From Armatimonadota bacterium (GTDB lineage Bacteria > Armatimonadota > HRBIN16), in assembly GCA_026003175.1 (NCBI GenBank), contig BPGT01000005.1:130810-194809 (forward strand): 64,000 nucleotides of DNA. The letters run 5' to 3'. The notes beneath the pieces are model-generated. The model saw nothing but the letters and a program-made list of their open reading frames with translations, had not been told where the DNA came from and did not search any database. Shown in pieces: positions 38,099 to 47,498 of this stretch. The translations under genes and the position numbers were made by a program. Every line of letters begins with the position of its first letter. The first letter of the stretch is position 1.

Positions 38099-40084
38099 AT
38101 GCGGAGAACAAAATCAGAGGATGACTGGCGAAGTGGTTCTGTGAAAGCTTTCCAGCTGCACGAATGGACTTTCGCTCTTGCTCCTGTTGGTAATCCTTTC
38201 TCTCCTGCCGACAACGACATCCTCGCAGAGATTCTTCTGCCCGGCGGGCAGACGATACAACAGCCCGCATTCTGGGATGGCGATAACATCTGGAGAGTGC
38301 GTTTGACCCCTGTGCGCTCAGGGACTATTCGCTGGCGGCTGCTCCGGAATGGAAAGCCTGTCCACGTCGATGTGCAAATGCAGATCAAACCGATTTCGGC
38401 ACAAGCGTCCCTGGGCTTCGTACGAAGACATCCTCGCCTGCCGCATTTTGTGAATGACAGAAGCAAAATCTTCTACCCTGTGGGGCAAAACGTTGCATGG
38501 CGAACTCCAAGCGCCGACTACCCGGTCTTTTTCCAGCAGATGTCACGCGCAGGCATGAACTGGGCAAGAGTCTGGCTGTGCCACTGGGATAACAAAAACC
38601 CCGACTGGCTCATGGACAAACGCATAGAACCGGGCTGGTTAGACCTGGGCGTCATTCGTCGTCTGGAGGAGATACTGCAACTCGCAGAGCGATACGGCAT
38701 CTTCATCCAGCTCACCCTGCAACATCACGGACAGTACTCCACGCGCACCAACCCCAACTGGGCGGAAAATCCCTGGAACGAGCGAAACGGGGGTTTTCTG
38801 GCTTCGCCAGAGCAGTTTTTCACCCACCCCCGCGCTATCGAAATCACCCGCCATAAGTATCGCTACTTCGTGGCGCGATGGGGATACTCACCGCATCTCA
38901 TGGCGTGGGAGCTGTTTAACGAGGTGGAATGGACAGATGCCGCCGCAGGTGGTCAATGGGACGTCGTCGCGCAGTGGCATCGTGAGATGGCAAAGTTCTT
39001 GCGCTCTATCGATGTACACCAACATCTCATCACCACCAGCTCCGCCATGCACATCCCTTCATTGTGGACGGAGATGGATTATTACCAACCTCACTATTAC
39101 GTGCCGGACATCGCGGGCACCCTGCTGGCAATGACATCTGCGCGGTGGAATAAGCCCATCTTCATCGGAGAATGGGGAGGCGCTAGCCCTCGGCAGTGGG
39201 GTGATGAGGCTTTCCTCCGGCAGGGGCTGTGGGTCGGCGTCATGCGCGGACTGGCAGGCGCAGCGCAGTGGTGGTCGTGGGACACCACCGAACCGCGCAA
39301 ATGGTACACCCACTGGGCATCTTTGACCCGGTTCCTGAAACTGGCAGGCTTCCCCTCTGCACAGGTCTGGCAGCCGCTTTCAGCGCAGGTGCTCTCCGAG
39401 AAAAGAGCACCCTTCCGCTTCTCCCCAGGCGGCGGTTGGGAAAGCACCACACGCTACCGCTTCTCGGTACCCACTGATGGCTCCGCCATAGAGGGGTTAT
39501 CCGCGCTGTCGCGATTCGTGCAGGGCGAGTCGCACCGTGGCATGTGCAAAGAGCCGATTGTGTTCGAGGTGAACTTCGCACAGGAAGGTACTTGCAGTCT
39601 ACACATCGGCACCGTAGCCCGTAGTGGTGCCGCCATCACGGTGAAGCTGGACAACCGCACCGTCGCCGAAGAGCGCTTCCCTTCGGCGGAGCGAGATACT
39701 TTCGTGAATCGGGAGATTGTCTTCGCAGTGCCTGCAGGCAAACACACTCTATCCATCTACAATCCCGGAGCCGACTGGTTCACGCTGGATAGCATTACTT
39801 TGACACCCTACGCCCCACCGAACAAGGTGGTCGCCTGCAGCGATGGTCAGAGCGCAATGTGGTACCTGTGGAGAGAACAACCGATAGACGCGCGGATAAC
39901 GCTGAAGCTACCGGGGATTCGGCAGGGGAAGTATCGCGTGGTATGGTGGGACATCCTTCAAGCGAAGGTGTTACGCACGGAATCGGTCACGGTATCCGAG
40001 AAGGGATTACAGGTAGAGGTTCCTGCGCACGAGCGAGACATTGCGGGATGTCTGCTTCCTGCCAGGCGCCGAGTCAGCCTGTAA
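38099..40084 (+). CDS. DUF5060/GH5-like glycoside hydrolase with C-terminal beta domain
   Basis: In a 661-residue protein an N-terminal beta domain (LHEWTFALAP... residues 15-100, DUF5060-like) leads into a TIM barrel with FYPVGQNVAW, NWARVWLCHWDNK and QLTLQHHGQYSTR. WELFNEVEW supplies the acid/base Glu and FIGEWGG the nucleophile Glu, both in clan GH-A positions. Residues 440-655 are beta-rich, CBM-like (TVKLDNRTVAEERF, KHTLSIYNPGADWFTLDSITLTP). No signal peptide is seen. The last about 20 bases overlap the 3' end of rnpB on the opposite strand. The substrate is probably a beta-glycan; not more can be said. Confidence 0.82.
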   Translation: MRRTKSEDDWRSGSVKAFQLHEWTFALAPVGNPFSPADNDILAEILLPGGQTIQQPAFWDGDNIWRVRLTPVRSGTIRWRLLRNGKPVHVDVQMQIKPISAQASLGFVRRHPRLPHFVNDRSKIFYPVGQNVAWRTPSADYPVFFQQMSRAGMNWARVWLCHWDNKNPDWLMDKRIEPGWLDLGVIRRLEEILQLAERYGIFIQLTLQHHGQYSTRTNPNWAENPWNERNGGFLASPEQFFTHPRAIEITRHKYRYFVARWGYSPHLMAWELFNEVEWTDAAAGGQWDVVAQWHREMAKFLRSIDVHQHLITTSSAMHIPSLWTEMDYYQPHYYVPDIAGTLLAMTSARWNKPIFIGEWGGASPRQWGDEAFLRQGLWVGVMRGLAGAAQWWSWDTTEPRKWYTHWASLTRFLKLAGFPSAQVWQPLSAQVLSEKRAPFRFSPGGGWESTTRYRFSVPTDGSAIEGLSALSRFVQGESHRGMCKEPIVFEVNFAQEGTCSLHIGTVARSGAAITVKLDNRTVAEERFPSAERDTFVNREIVFAVPAGKHTLSIYNPGADWFTLDSITLTPYAPPNKVVACSDGQSAMWYLWREQPIDARITLKLPGIRQGKYRVVWWDILQAKVLRTESVTVSEKGLQVEVPAHERDIAGCLLPARRRVSL

Positions 40085-40447
40085 GCGGGGTTCTGTGCCC
40101 TGCCTCTGGAGGGCAGGCGGCGGCTATCTCTCTGGGATACCGGTTACCCGGTACCTCTAGCGGCTGTACCCGGAGGCTCAGCGGGCGCACCTCACTGCCT
40201 CCCTATTCAGCCTTGCTCCCGATGGGGTTTGCCCTGCCGGCGACATTACTGCCGCCGCGGTGCGCTCTTACCGCACCTTTTCACCCTTGCCCGCATTCAG
40301 CACAGCGCTGAACCGCTGGCGGTATGTTTTCTGTGGCACTTTCCGTAGGGTCGCCCCTCCCGGACGCTATCCGGCATCGTGCCCTGTGGAGCCCCGACTT
40401 TCCTCCCCACCCGAACGGGTGAGGCAGCCGCCCGGCTGGCTCGGCAC
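40066..40447 (-). ncRNA. rnpB: RNase P RNA, bacterial type A
   Basis: Read on the minus strand, the RNA starts GAGCCAGCCGGGCGGC, followed by GAGGAAAGTCGGGGCTCC (conserved region I), GAAAAGGTGCGGTAAGAGCGCACC, CAGGGCAAACCCC, and the 3' conserved block ACAGAACCCCGCTTACAGGC. These are the universally conserved parts of the tRNA-processing ribozyme; the size of about 380 nt is usual for type A. The -10 box TATAAT lies on the minus strand at 40456-40461, at the very 3' end of the TolB-like gene. The 3' end is antisense to the last codons of the GH5-like gene. Ends are accurate to a few bases. Confidence 0.96.
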
Positions 40448-40461
40448 CCACCATCATTATA

Positions 40462-41649
40462 TCACTTTTGCTTGCCCGGATGTGGAGACCAGGTGGGAGC
40501 ATAGTTATCACTGGTGCCATCCGTCAATCGCCGGGCATCCGAGCCATCCGCGTTCACTATCCACAGGTCGCGTTTTCCATCCTCGCGAAACTTCACGTAC
40601 ACCAGACTCGTGCCGCCCTGCGACCACGTGGGCGTTATCGCGTTGCCCTCTACAATCAGGCGAGGTTCGGGGTCGCCGATACCCATCACGCCGATACCTG
40701 CCCGATCCTTTTCCTCCCCTTTAACGCGCCACATCTCAAAAGCAAGATGTGTTCCTTCCGGCGCCCATACCACCGCGCCAGGCGCAAGGTCTCCTTGTCC
40801 ACGCCAAAGAGGCTGCATCGTTTCGGTTACCAGATTATACAGCGCTACAGCGTGTCCAATCTGGCTGTTGCCCATCACGGTAACGGCTAACTGTGTGCCG
40901 TCCGGCGAGAGCGCAATATGCACCTCCTGCCCGCCGATAATCGGCTCGGGCAGCTTTTGCGGGGTGGGAAGATGAGCCTGTTGCTCCTCCGGTGTCCCGC
41001 CCTCTTCATGTTGGTGGTCCGCGCCACCCTGCCGATAGCGAACCAGCGCCTCGCCGCCCTCGGTGCGTTGCACCGCGTAGACGATTCGCTTCTCCGGGTC
41101 GTACGTCGGCTCGCGGAAAAGCACGCTGCCGCCGAAAGTATTGCGCCACTGTTGCTCCAGCTCAAACGGAGGCAAAATCTTCTCCGCTTCGCCCCCCTCG
41201 ATATCCACCAGTAATACCTGTCCCTGCAACAGGAAGATGATATGTTTGCCATCGGGCAGGAACTGCGGCTTCTCTTTTGCCCCTACACTGACGGTCAACT
41301 GCTGAACTCGCCTGCCCTCCGGGTCCGAATAGAACAGCTGGGGAATACGATTATCCCTGTCGGAGATAAATGCGATAAGCCTGCCGTCGGGCGACCATGC
41401 CGGGTCCGTTTCGGCAGAAGGCTCCGTTGTAATCTGGCGTAATCCACTGCCGTCCGGGCGTATCACCCACAAGTCAGGATTGCCCGAACGGTCGGAAACG
41501 AACAATATCCAGTCCTTCGTGTCAATATCGGCAGGCTTGACGCGGAAGGGATTGAAGTAGCGAATCCAGAACATGCCTGCCGCCACCAGCACCACCACTG
41601 CCAGCAAGCCCAGCAGGGTGTGCTTAAGCCAAACGCGCCGTAGATACAT
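40462..41649 (-). CDS. Membrane-anchored TolB-like beta-propeller protein
   Basis: The 395-residue protein has one N-terminal membrane anchor (LLGLLAVVVLVAAGMFWI). Repeated blades of the WD40-like PD40 type follow: WILFVSDRSGNPDLWVIRPDGSGLRQIT, AWSPDGRLIAFISDRDN, IALSPDGTQLAVTV and a closing RDLWIVNADGSDARRLTDG with APTWSPHPG. A His/Glu-rich insertion sits near residue 205 (GGADHQHEEGG). Such propellers bind partners or act as sensors outside the membrane; the role is unknown. Its 3' end holds the rnpB promoter. Confidence 0.8.
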   Translation of the reverse strand: MYLRRVWLKHTLLGLLAVVVLVAAGMFWIRYFNPFRVKPADIDTKDWILFVSDRSGNPDLWVIRPDGSGLRQITTEPSAETDPAWSPDGRLIAFISDRDNRIPQLFYSDPEGRRVQQLTVSVGAKEKPQFLPDGKHIIFLLQGQVLLVDIEGGEAEKILPPFELEQQWRNTFGGSVLFREPTYDPEKRIVYAVQRTEGGEALVRYRQGGADHQHEEGGTPEEQQAHLPTPQKLPEPIIGGQEVHIALSPDGTQLAVTVMGNSQIGHAVALYNLVTETMQPLWRGQGDLAPGAVVWAPEGTHLAFEMWRVKGEEKDRAGIGVMGIGDPEPRLIVEGNAITPTWSQGGTSLVYVKFREDGKRDLWIVNADGSDARRLTDGTSDNYAPTWSPHPGKQK

Positions 41650-41800
41650 CCGTGCGCTCCCTTTGGAATGTTTCCTTCTGAGGTTTGCTCTTCGCTATCG
41701 GAAGAGAAAAATCCTGCGCAAGGCTTTGTTTGGGAAGGAACAGCATTAGCCATGCACACAACACGCCGCTTTTGCGCAGGCTAAGGTCTGAGAAGCTCAG

Positions 41801-42422
41801 CTAGTGGAGCTGCACGCTCAATGGGCGGGCTATCAGGTCGGCAATGCTGTTGTGACTATAAGGAACCTGCACCAGCAGGTGTCTTTCCCCAGGGTTAGCG
41901 ATAAAGAACGCCATCCCACAGGCGAAGGTCAAGCCTTCCAACGCACGCTCTGCAAGAAGGCGCAGCTTGAAGAATCGGGGCAACTGTCCGCGTCGGACGG
42001 TTCCACGTATATCCTCTACCAGCCGCTCACCCATCGTGCTTCGTTGAAAATGGTAGGCGTAGATGTTCTGATAACTTATCCAGTCAAAGCGGTCGTACAC
42101 CACAAAGAGCGACAGCTCGTTCACGCTGTGGATAAACTCTGTGTGGGGGAGGTGATACAGCCTGTCCAGCAGCTCTAAGGTCTCTTTGACCCCAACAAAA
42201 TGGTGAGTGAACTCGCCGAGAGCACCGGAAAACTCCTCCGGTAGTTCACGAAACTCGTAGTAACAGCCATTGCTGGATAAAACCACACGAGCGATTTCGT
42301 TGCTGAACTCCATCCCCTCGCCCACTTGCTGTTTGACGTAACGAGCCAGTACCTGGGTTGTTCCCCCCGTCCGCTTCCAGTTGTTCGGCAAACCATTCAC
42401 TATCCATCATCAACCCATCCAC
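41801..42422 (-). CDS. Conserved protein of unknown function, split by a +1 frameshift
   Basis: The N-terminal frame reads MMDSEWFAEQLEADGG, after which the frame changes; the main frame continues TTQVLARYVKQQVGEGMEFSNEIARVVLSSNGCYYEF and ends ADLIARPLSVQLH. Deleting one base of the six-base run (plus-strand C at 42363-42368) joins both into about 206 residues. No domain is recognised; the composition is that of a soluble alpha/beta protein (FVVYDRFDWISYQNIYAYHFQ). Start candidates are GTG 42422 and ATG 42410. The gap upstream of it to 41650 on the other side shows nothing. Confidence 0.6.
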
Positions 42423-42480
42423 GACCGTTCCCTTCCTTCCAAAAGAGAGGTTTGAAATGCTCTGTCGCAAACGCCTCATC

Positions 42481-42565
42481 GGAGGGGATTGCTTCAGCTT
42501 GCAATGACACCAGGTAATGTTCATCACGTCATTGCGAGGTAGCGCAGTAACCGAAGCAACCTCCC
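42481..42565. repeat. Dispersed imperfect inverted repeat (gcgag/gaagcaa type)
   Basis: The 85 bases begin ggaggggattgcttc and end gaagcaacctccc, with cttgcaatgac and gtcattgcgag as inner arms, so the whole unit can fold into one long hairpin. The inner words belong to a repeat type seen in many bacterial genomes. Related pieces are at 730-785 and 4092-4125. It lies in the 300-base gap before glcF's 3' end, which holds nothing else. Confidence 0.6.
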
Positions 42566-42728
42566 ACTATATCGTTGCAACAGAACAACGCCTGAACGAT
42601 ACCAATCCGATTCTAAGCAATATGTGCCTCTGAAGTCAACGATTACGACACGAGTTTGCGTAAAAAACAGCATTTTGACGGGGTGTGTTGGCAAAGAGCG
42701 ATTCGTCGTTCAAGCAACCTGGACGGCT

Positions 42729-44012
42729 CTACGTCCCATTGCGCGGTTCATACGCACGGTATAGCAGCTCCACCGGATGCATCACTGTTATCGGTTGAGG
42801 CGGTTCACGCAATCCTTGTGCAATCCACGCTAGACAACCCGGGTTGCCGGTCAGCACGATTTCCGCTCCTGTGGCGCGGATACGTTCTATCTTGCGCTGC
42901 AACAGGCGTAACGCCATCTCGGGCTGCAACAGGTTGTAGACGCCTGCACTGCCACAGCATAAATCCGCTTCTTCCAGCTCTACCAGTTGCACGCCGGGAA
43001 TGCTACGGATAATTTGCCGGGGTTGCCTGCGTATTCCCTGTGCATGTGCCAGATGGCAGGCATCGTGGTAGGTAACAACAAGGTCGGAACGCCCATCTCG
43101 CCCCGCTAAAGCGTGCTCCGGCACCTGGATACCTACTTCTGCCAGAAACTCCATCACGTCTTTTACTTTGTCTGCAAAGGCGCATGCTCGCGCTTCGTGG
43201 GGGGTACACTCAAACAGCCTGCCATACTCCTTCATCGTGGAACCACACCCTGCCGAGTTGACGATAATAGCGTCCACTGCCTCGCGTTCGAAGCATTGTA
43301 TCAGACGCAAAGCCAGCTGACGCGCCTGCTCGGGGAAGCCGTTATGCACATGCAGTGCGCCGCAGCATCCCTGCCCAGGCGGCACAACCACCTCAAAGCC
43401 GTTGCGCTGTAATACAGCGACAGTGGCCACGTTGACATCATGAAACAGCACCGAAGCCACACAGCCGGTTAACAATCCCACCCTGCCCCGTCGCTCACCC
43501 ACCGCCGGATACACAGAGGCAAGCCTGCCCCGCCTGCCAGACACCTGCGGTAGTTTTGCGACCACCTCTTTTACCCCCAGCATCCGTGCCAGTGGTGCAG
43601 GTATAGCTCTATCGCCGAACAGAGGAGAAAACAGACGGGCGGCGCGTACGGCAAACGCAAAGGCTCTAGGGCGTGTCATCAGGTTCAGAATCCATCGCTT
43701 CGCCACCCTCTGACTGGCTGGGCGTGCAGACGACCTCTCCACCTGTGTTCTGGCAATCTCCAGCAGCAGCCCGTAGGCAACCCCTGAGGGACACGCCGTC
43801 TCGCAGGCGCGGCACCCCAGGCAGCGGTCTATATGTTCTATCGCCCCTGCTTCCCAACGAATGCGTCCCTCAGATACCGCTCGCATGAGGTAGATGCGAC
43901 CGCGAGGCGAGTCCGCTTCGTTGCTGTCTTCTAAATACGTCGGACAGGACTGCAAACACAAGCCACAGTGAATGCATTTCAACAATTGCTCAGGGCGAAA
44001 CTCGTGCATCAT
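42729..44012 (-). CDS. glcF: Glycolate oxidase iron-sulfur subunit
   Basis: The 427 residues have two [4Fe-4S] motifs at the N-terminus, CIHCGLCLQSCP and CLGCRACETACPSGV. Two cysteine-rich CCG domains follow: GCVASVLFHDVNVATV with GCGSTMKEYG-type and CCGALHVHNG, then YHDACHLAHAQG and CCGSAGVYNL. This is the GlcF pattern: the protein passes electrons from the FAD subunits of glycolate oxidase to the membrane. Its start overlaps the stop of glcE by 4 bases. glcD, the main flavin subunit, is not adjacent. Confidence 0.92.
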   Translation of the reverse strand: MMHEFRPEQLLKCIHCGLCLQSCPTYLEDSNEADSPRGRIYLMRAVSEGRIRWEAGAIEHIDRCLGCRACETACPSGVAYGLLLEIARTQVERSSARPASQRVAKRWILNLMTRPRAFAFAVRAARLFSPLFGDRAIPAPLARMLGVKEVVAKLPQVSGRRGRLASVYPAVGERRGRVGLLTGCVASVLFHDVNVATVAVLQRNGFEVVVPPGQGCCGALHVHNGFPEQARQLALRLIQCFEREAVDAIIVNSAGCGSTMKEYGRLFECTPHEARACAFADKVKDVMEFLAEVGIQVPEHALAGRDGRSDLVVTYHDACHLAHAQGIRRQPRQIIRSIPGVQLVELEEADLCCGSAGVYNLLQPEMALRLLQRKIERIRATGAEIVLTGNPGCLAWIAQGLREPPQPITVMHPVELLYRAYEPRNGT

Positions 44013-45244
44013 AGCCCCTCCACGAACCTACCTGGAGCCAGTATTGCCAAGGGGTCAAACATCTCCTTGAGCCGACGCATGACTTTCTCTCCGTTCCGCA
44101 CCCCGTCCCACACCCCCAAAGCATTCTTTATCTCTACGGGTGCGTGCTCCAGCACACAGAATCCCTCAAGCCGGTAAACTTCCCTACGCACATCCTGCAA
44201 AGCCTGCACGTCAGGCGAGCCATTGCTCCACCAAACGCGCACCACGCCCACACCAAAGTGAGCCTGCATCTCTGCCTCAGCAAAACGCTGCGACAGCCAT
44301 TGCATCATCCCCGCCGTCTGCGCAGGCGGCACCACGCACCGGCAACGGCACACCGAATCCGCCAGCAAGTAGCGGTCGCGTAGACTATCCACCTCCTCCG
44401 GCAGCATCTGTGCCCACCCCAGCCGCGTTTGTTCGTGCAGAAAATCGCTCTGCCAGCGTACGTCTTCCTCAAAGCCCGCTAATCCGCAGATGATACGCCA
44501 GCCGTTTTCGGGATCGTAAGTCACTTCCAGTATCTCCGGCTGCAGCAGCGGGTGGCTCCATGCATCGCGTAGTGATGACAGGCTCTGTGCATCACTCAGG
44601 GTGGCACGGTAAACAGAGCGCACCTCTGGCACAGGTGCTACCTTGAAGGTCAATTCGGTGAGCACACCCAGCGTGCCCCAGGAACCTGCGAAAAGGCGCG
44701 GCAGGTCATAACCGGCAACGTTTTTCACTACCCCCACGCCCGCCCTGATCACTTCTCCCGAAGGCAACACCGCCCGGATCGCCAGGAGCCATTCGCGCGG
44801 TAAGCCGTAGCGCTGGCGCCGCGGCCCCGCGCCGTTCGTCGCGACGATACCTCCCATCGTTTGTCTGTTGGGCAAGGGGGCGTCTATGGGCAGCCATTGC
44901 TGGTGTGGACGGAGAAGATTCTGCAGCGTATCGAGGGTCATGCCCGCCTCTACGGTAACCGTCAGGTCCCCCGGCGAGTAGTCCACCAGCTGCGATAGCG
45001 CGCGCATGTCCATCGCCCAGCGATACGAGCGCGGCGGGCTGCCAACGGCTACGTGCGTGCCACCGCCCCAGATAACGCCGGGCGCGGTATACTTGCTACA
45101 GACCTTCAGCACATCGCGCACCTCGTTGGCGGAGGCTGGACGAACAAGCACATCGGGCACACAATCGTCCAGTGTGTATGCCGCGCATTGCTCTCCCGTT
45201 ACGACCTCCGTAACCTTTTCCAGTTCCTCGACAATGTCCGTCAT
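44009..45244 (-). CDS. glcE: Glycolate oxidase FAD-binding subunit
   Basis: The 411 residues from ATG 45244 form a PCMH-type FAD protein: DVLVRPASANEVRDVLKVC, VIWGGGTHVAVG, TVEAGMTLDTLQNLL, APLPNRQTMGGIVATNGAGPRRQRYG, GVGVVKNVAGYDLPRLFAGSWGTLGVLTELTFKV. Length and the short C-terminal part match GlcE rather than GlcD. With GlcF it would oxidise glycolate or a related hydroxy acid to the keto acid. An upstream extension of the frame is rejected because it lacks homologous character. Confidence 0.9.
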   Translation of the reverse strand: MTDIVEELEKVTEVVTGEQCAAYTLDDCVPDVLVRPASANEVRDVLKVCSKYTAPGVIWGGGTHVAVGSPPRSYRWAMDMRALSQLVDYSPGDLTVTVEAGMTLDTLQNLLRPHQQWLPIDAPLPNRQTMGGIVATNGAGPRRQRYGLPREWLLAIRAVLPSGEVIRAGVGVVKNVAGYDLPRLFAGSWGTLGVLTELTFKVAPVPEVRSVYRATLSDAQSLSSLRDAWSHPLLQPEILEVTYDPENGWRIICGLAGFEEDVRWQSDFLHEQTRLGWAQMLPEEVDSLRDRYLLADSVCRCRCVVPPAQTAGMMQWLSQRFAEAEMQAHFGVGVVRVWWSNGSPDVQALQDVRREVYRLEGFCVLEHAPVEIKNALGVWDGVRNGEKVMRRLKEMFDPLAILAPGRFVEGL

Positions 45245-45549
45245 AGTATCCGCATTATAGACCAGACGCACCTGCGTACGCAAGTCAGGTGTCGGGCAGA
45301 ATGCAGCCACAGCCTTCGGGTCTACTTACCCCCCCATAATCATGTGGTGGCAAAGTATTACTACCATGAGGTTTATAAAATTTTTTGAAAATTTATTGAA
45401 AATTCTAATAAATAATATTGATTTTTTGAATATCAGGCGTTACAATATGAAACACGAACGCCGGATACGGTGTCTGTATACAGTGGACAGGGCAGGTAGA
45501 AGATGTGAGTTTCAGGCTGCCCAGAGGCGTGATGAACAGGAGGTCCGTG
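45245..45549. other. AT-rich intergenic region with promoter of the pilin/Cys-rich module
   Basis: The 305 bases contain an AT-rich stretch at 45365-45430, far below the local GC content. A promoter lies at its end: TTGATT at 45418-45423 and TACAAT at 45441-45446, 17 bases apart, pointing at the small zinc-ribbon gene. The AT-rich block could be an UP element or a regulator site. A run of seven C is at 45329-45335. Confidence 0.55.
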
Positions 45550-45741
45550 ATGCAAGCAGTGTTGGAGAGAGAGCAACAGCAGTTGAACCGTGCACCACTA
45601 AGAGCACCTGTACGGTTGCAAGCGGAGAATTGGCTGTTCCTGTGTGACCGATGCGGTCAGCCTATCACCTACGATGAGCCTCTGCAGGTGAACTGCAACG
45701 GCAGCGATATGGAGGTAACCCATCTTCAATGCCAGTGCTAA
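45550..45741 (+). CDS. Small zinc-ribbon protein
   Basis: From ATG 45550, with AGGAGG 6 bases upstream, 63 residues start MQAVLEREQQQLNRAPLRAP. A metal site follows: CDRCG ... VNCNGSDM ... LQCQC. The family is unknown. It is the first gene behind the AT-rich promoter region and may be the regulator of the downstream module, but that is only a guess from position and size. Confidence 0.6.
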   Translation: MQAVLEREQQQLNRAPLRAPVRLQAENWLFLCDRCGQPITYDEPLQVNCNGSDMEVTHLQCQC

Positions 45742-45777
45742 CGTGGCATGAACATCTGCGTGATAAGGAGCACAACA

Positions 45778-46197
45778 ATGCGACTGGCACGCGAAACATG
45801 GCTCTTGCTGGCTATCGGTTTGGTAGACCTGGCAAGCACGCTCTACCTGATACACAGGGGTCTGGCGCGAGAAGCCAATCCGGTGATGGCGTGGTACCTT
45901 GTCCACTTCGGCGTCTGGGCTTTCTGTGCTGCCAAAACCACCATGCTGGTCTGCCCGCTGGTGATATTGGAGTGGGCTCGGCGCATCAAGCCGTATCTGG
46001 GATTGTGGGCGTTGCGAATCGCGCTGGTGGGTTACCTGTTCGTCTACTTCGGCGTCGTGTGGCGCGCAAACGAAGCGCACATCGAGTGCATTACCGGTGC
46101 GTACCTGTGCCGCATTAGCCGACTCTGGCAGCAACGGTCGAAGCCCTCCGTACCTGTCGATCAGCACCACAGACCGATGATGATGCCCATCGAGTAG
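45778..46197 (+). CDS. DUF5658-like small membrane protein
   Basis: The 139 residues have four hydrophobic segments: WLLLAIGLVDLASTLYLIHRG, MAWYLVHFGVWAFCAAKTTML, CPLVILEWARR and LWALRIALVGYLFVYFGVV. The pattern DLASTLYLIHRGLAREANPVMAW is that of the DUF5658 family of unknown function. The ATG at 45778 has AAGGAG 8 bases upstream and is preferred to the ATG at 45748. It is the second gene of the module ending with the sigma factor. Confidence 0.65.
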   Translation: MRLARETWLLLAIGLVDLASTLYLIHRGLAREANPVMAWYLVHFGVWAFCAAKTTMLVCPLVILEWARRIKPYLGLWALRIALVGYLFVYFGVVWRANEAHIECITGAYLCRISRLWQQRSKPSVPVDQHHRPMMMPIE

Positions 46198-46326
46198 GGT
46201 TCCTTCATGTCGTTCCACAGAAACCCCATCACTTCAACGGTGTTTATCATGCTATTTTACCGAATACCCCGTTCTTTTGTCGTACAAATGCCTTCCTGGG
46301 TGCAATATACAAGATGGTGAGTTGGG

Positions 46327-47013
46327 ATGCGTACAGAAGCACACCGTAACGACAAAACCTCACTGGCTTTGGCGTGCCTTCTTTTTCTGGCAAGCGTGCT
46401 CCTGCTCAGCTGGGCGATCTTCCCCCATCTTCCTCAACAGGTCGCGCGGGCACTGCGCGAGCGTTCCCTGCAAAAACAACGGGCGGAGATACGCCGTCTG
46501 CTGGCTCGTGACCCCAAGCCAGGGCAAACCATGCCTGCTATCGCCAGCGACCTTTTCGGACGCCCCCTTCCCAAGGCAACGCAGAGGTACATCGCATTCG
46601 TGGGTATGGTCAGCGAGCGCCATTTTGCCAGAGTGACAGCGTGGCTTCAGCAGGAAACTTCAGACCGCAGCGCGAAGTGGGTAGTGGTTGGCATCGGGAA
46701 GCAGGAAGATTTACGAAAACTGCAGGAGCATTTGGGCGCCAGGTCGCGCGTGGTGCGGGACGCGGATGGCAAACTGCACCGGCAATGGAACGCGGTGTTG
46801 CTGCCTCGGGTGTATGAGGTAGATGCCACGTGGCGTTTGAAAAGGATAACCCGTCCCTCCGGTGGCTGCGGTGGGGGATGCGGTGGATGCGGAGGTGGTT
46901 CAGATGAGACCGGTTCGCGCGTTCACTCTGGTGGAGATGCTGGTGGTGCTGGCGATCATCGCCGTGCTGGTGGCGCTGCTGCTTGGAGGTATTCAATTGA
47001 CGAGGCGACATAG
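46327..47013 (+). CDS. Membrane-anchored redoxin-fold protein with Cys-Gly-rich tail
   Basis: The 228 residues have one N-terminal membrane anchor (LALACLLFLASVLLLSWAIF), a coiled segment, and a thioredoxin-like fold without CxxC: PGQTMPAIASDLFGRPLP, YIAFVGMVSERHFARV, WVVVGIGKQEDL, VVRDADGKLHRQWNAVLLPRVYEVDATWRL. The tail is GGCGGGCGGCGGG. The last 110 bases overlap the first pilin gene, unusual for this strand-packed module; one extra G at 46873-46877 would end the protein at an ATGA overlap, so the C-terminus is uncertain. The fold resembles thioredoxin-like helpers of disulfide-rich secreted proteins such as MauD. Confidence 0.65.
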   Translation: MRTEAHRNDKTSLALACLLFLASVLLLSWAIFPHLPQQVARALRERSLQKQRAEIRRLLARDPKPGQTMPAIASDLFGRPLPKATQRYIAFVGMVSERHFARVTAWLQQETSDRSAKWVVVGIGKQEDLRKLQEHLGARSRVVRDADGKLHRQWNAVLLPRVYEVDATWRLKRITRPSGGCGGGCGGCGGGSDETGSRVHSGGDAGGAGDHRRAGGAAAWRYSIDEAT

Positions 47014-47473
47014 CAACCGTACAACATGCGCCAGCAACATGCGTCAGCTGGTCATCGCCCTCAAGATGTACGACGAGGCATGGGGCGGACCACCACCATT
47101 GAAAGTCGCCTTTTATTCCTGGGATGAGGTGCAGCCTGAGATCAAACCGGTGCTGTTGTGTCCCAACGACTACACCAGAGGGGAATACTGGCCGCACGGA
47201 GCAAAGCGCAAGCCTGAGTTAGTGCGCACTTCCTACTGGTTCCATTTTACGCATGAGATCCTCGAGTGTTCTGGCTGGGCACCGTTGCCAGACTCGGAGC
47301 GCATCTGGTTCCGATGCGATTGGTGTATTGGAAGGCACCGGGGTGTGCACGCCTACGCCGATGGGCATGTTGCCCCAGAAGGCCCGTATGAGATGGATTT
47401 GAGCCACGAAATGGCTTACAGGTATAAGCTCGAAAAGGCATGTAAGGGCCGTCCCAAAACTATCGCCTTTTGA
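46904..47473 (+). CDS. Type II pseudopilin / prepilin with H-X-DG-type C-terminus, copy 1
   Basis: The 189 residues start MRPVRAFTLVEMLVVLAIIAVLVALLLGGIQ, a class III signal: cut after the Ala before F, N-methylated Phe+1 and Glu+5, followed by a long hydrophobic stem. The globular part ends with RHRGVHAYADGHVAPEG, the DG motif of pilins frequent in Planctomycetes and Armatimonadota. GGAGGTG precedes the ATG. The region from the ribosome site through the signal is almost identical to copy 2 at 48024. Confidence 0.88.
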   Translation: MRPVRAFTLVEMLVVLAIIAVLVALLLGGIQLTRRHSNRTTCASNMRQLVIALKMYDEAWGGPPPLKVAFYSWDEVQPEIKPVLLCPNDYTRGEYWPHGAKRKPELVRTSYWFHFTHEILECSGWAPLPDSERIWFRCDWCIGRHRGVHAYADGHVAPEGPYEMDLSHEMAYRYKLEKACKGRPKTIAF

Positions 47474-47498
47474 CGCCTGAAAAGGGGAGGCGAACACA

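Noticed and set aside
45329-45335. Run of seven C as a phase-variable promoter switch
   Set aside because: It lies about 90 bases from the best promoter and upstream of glcE without clear link to either -35/-10 spacing.
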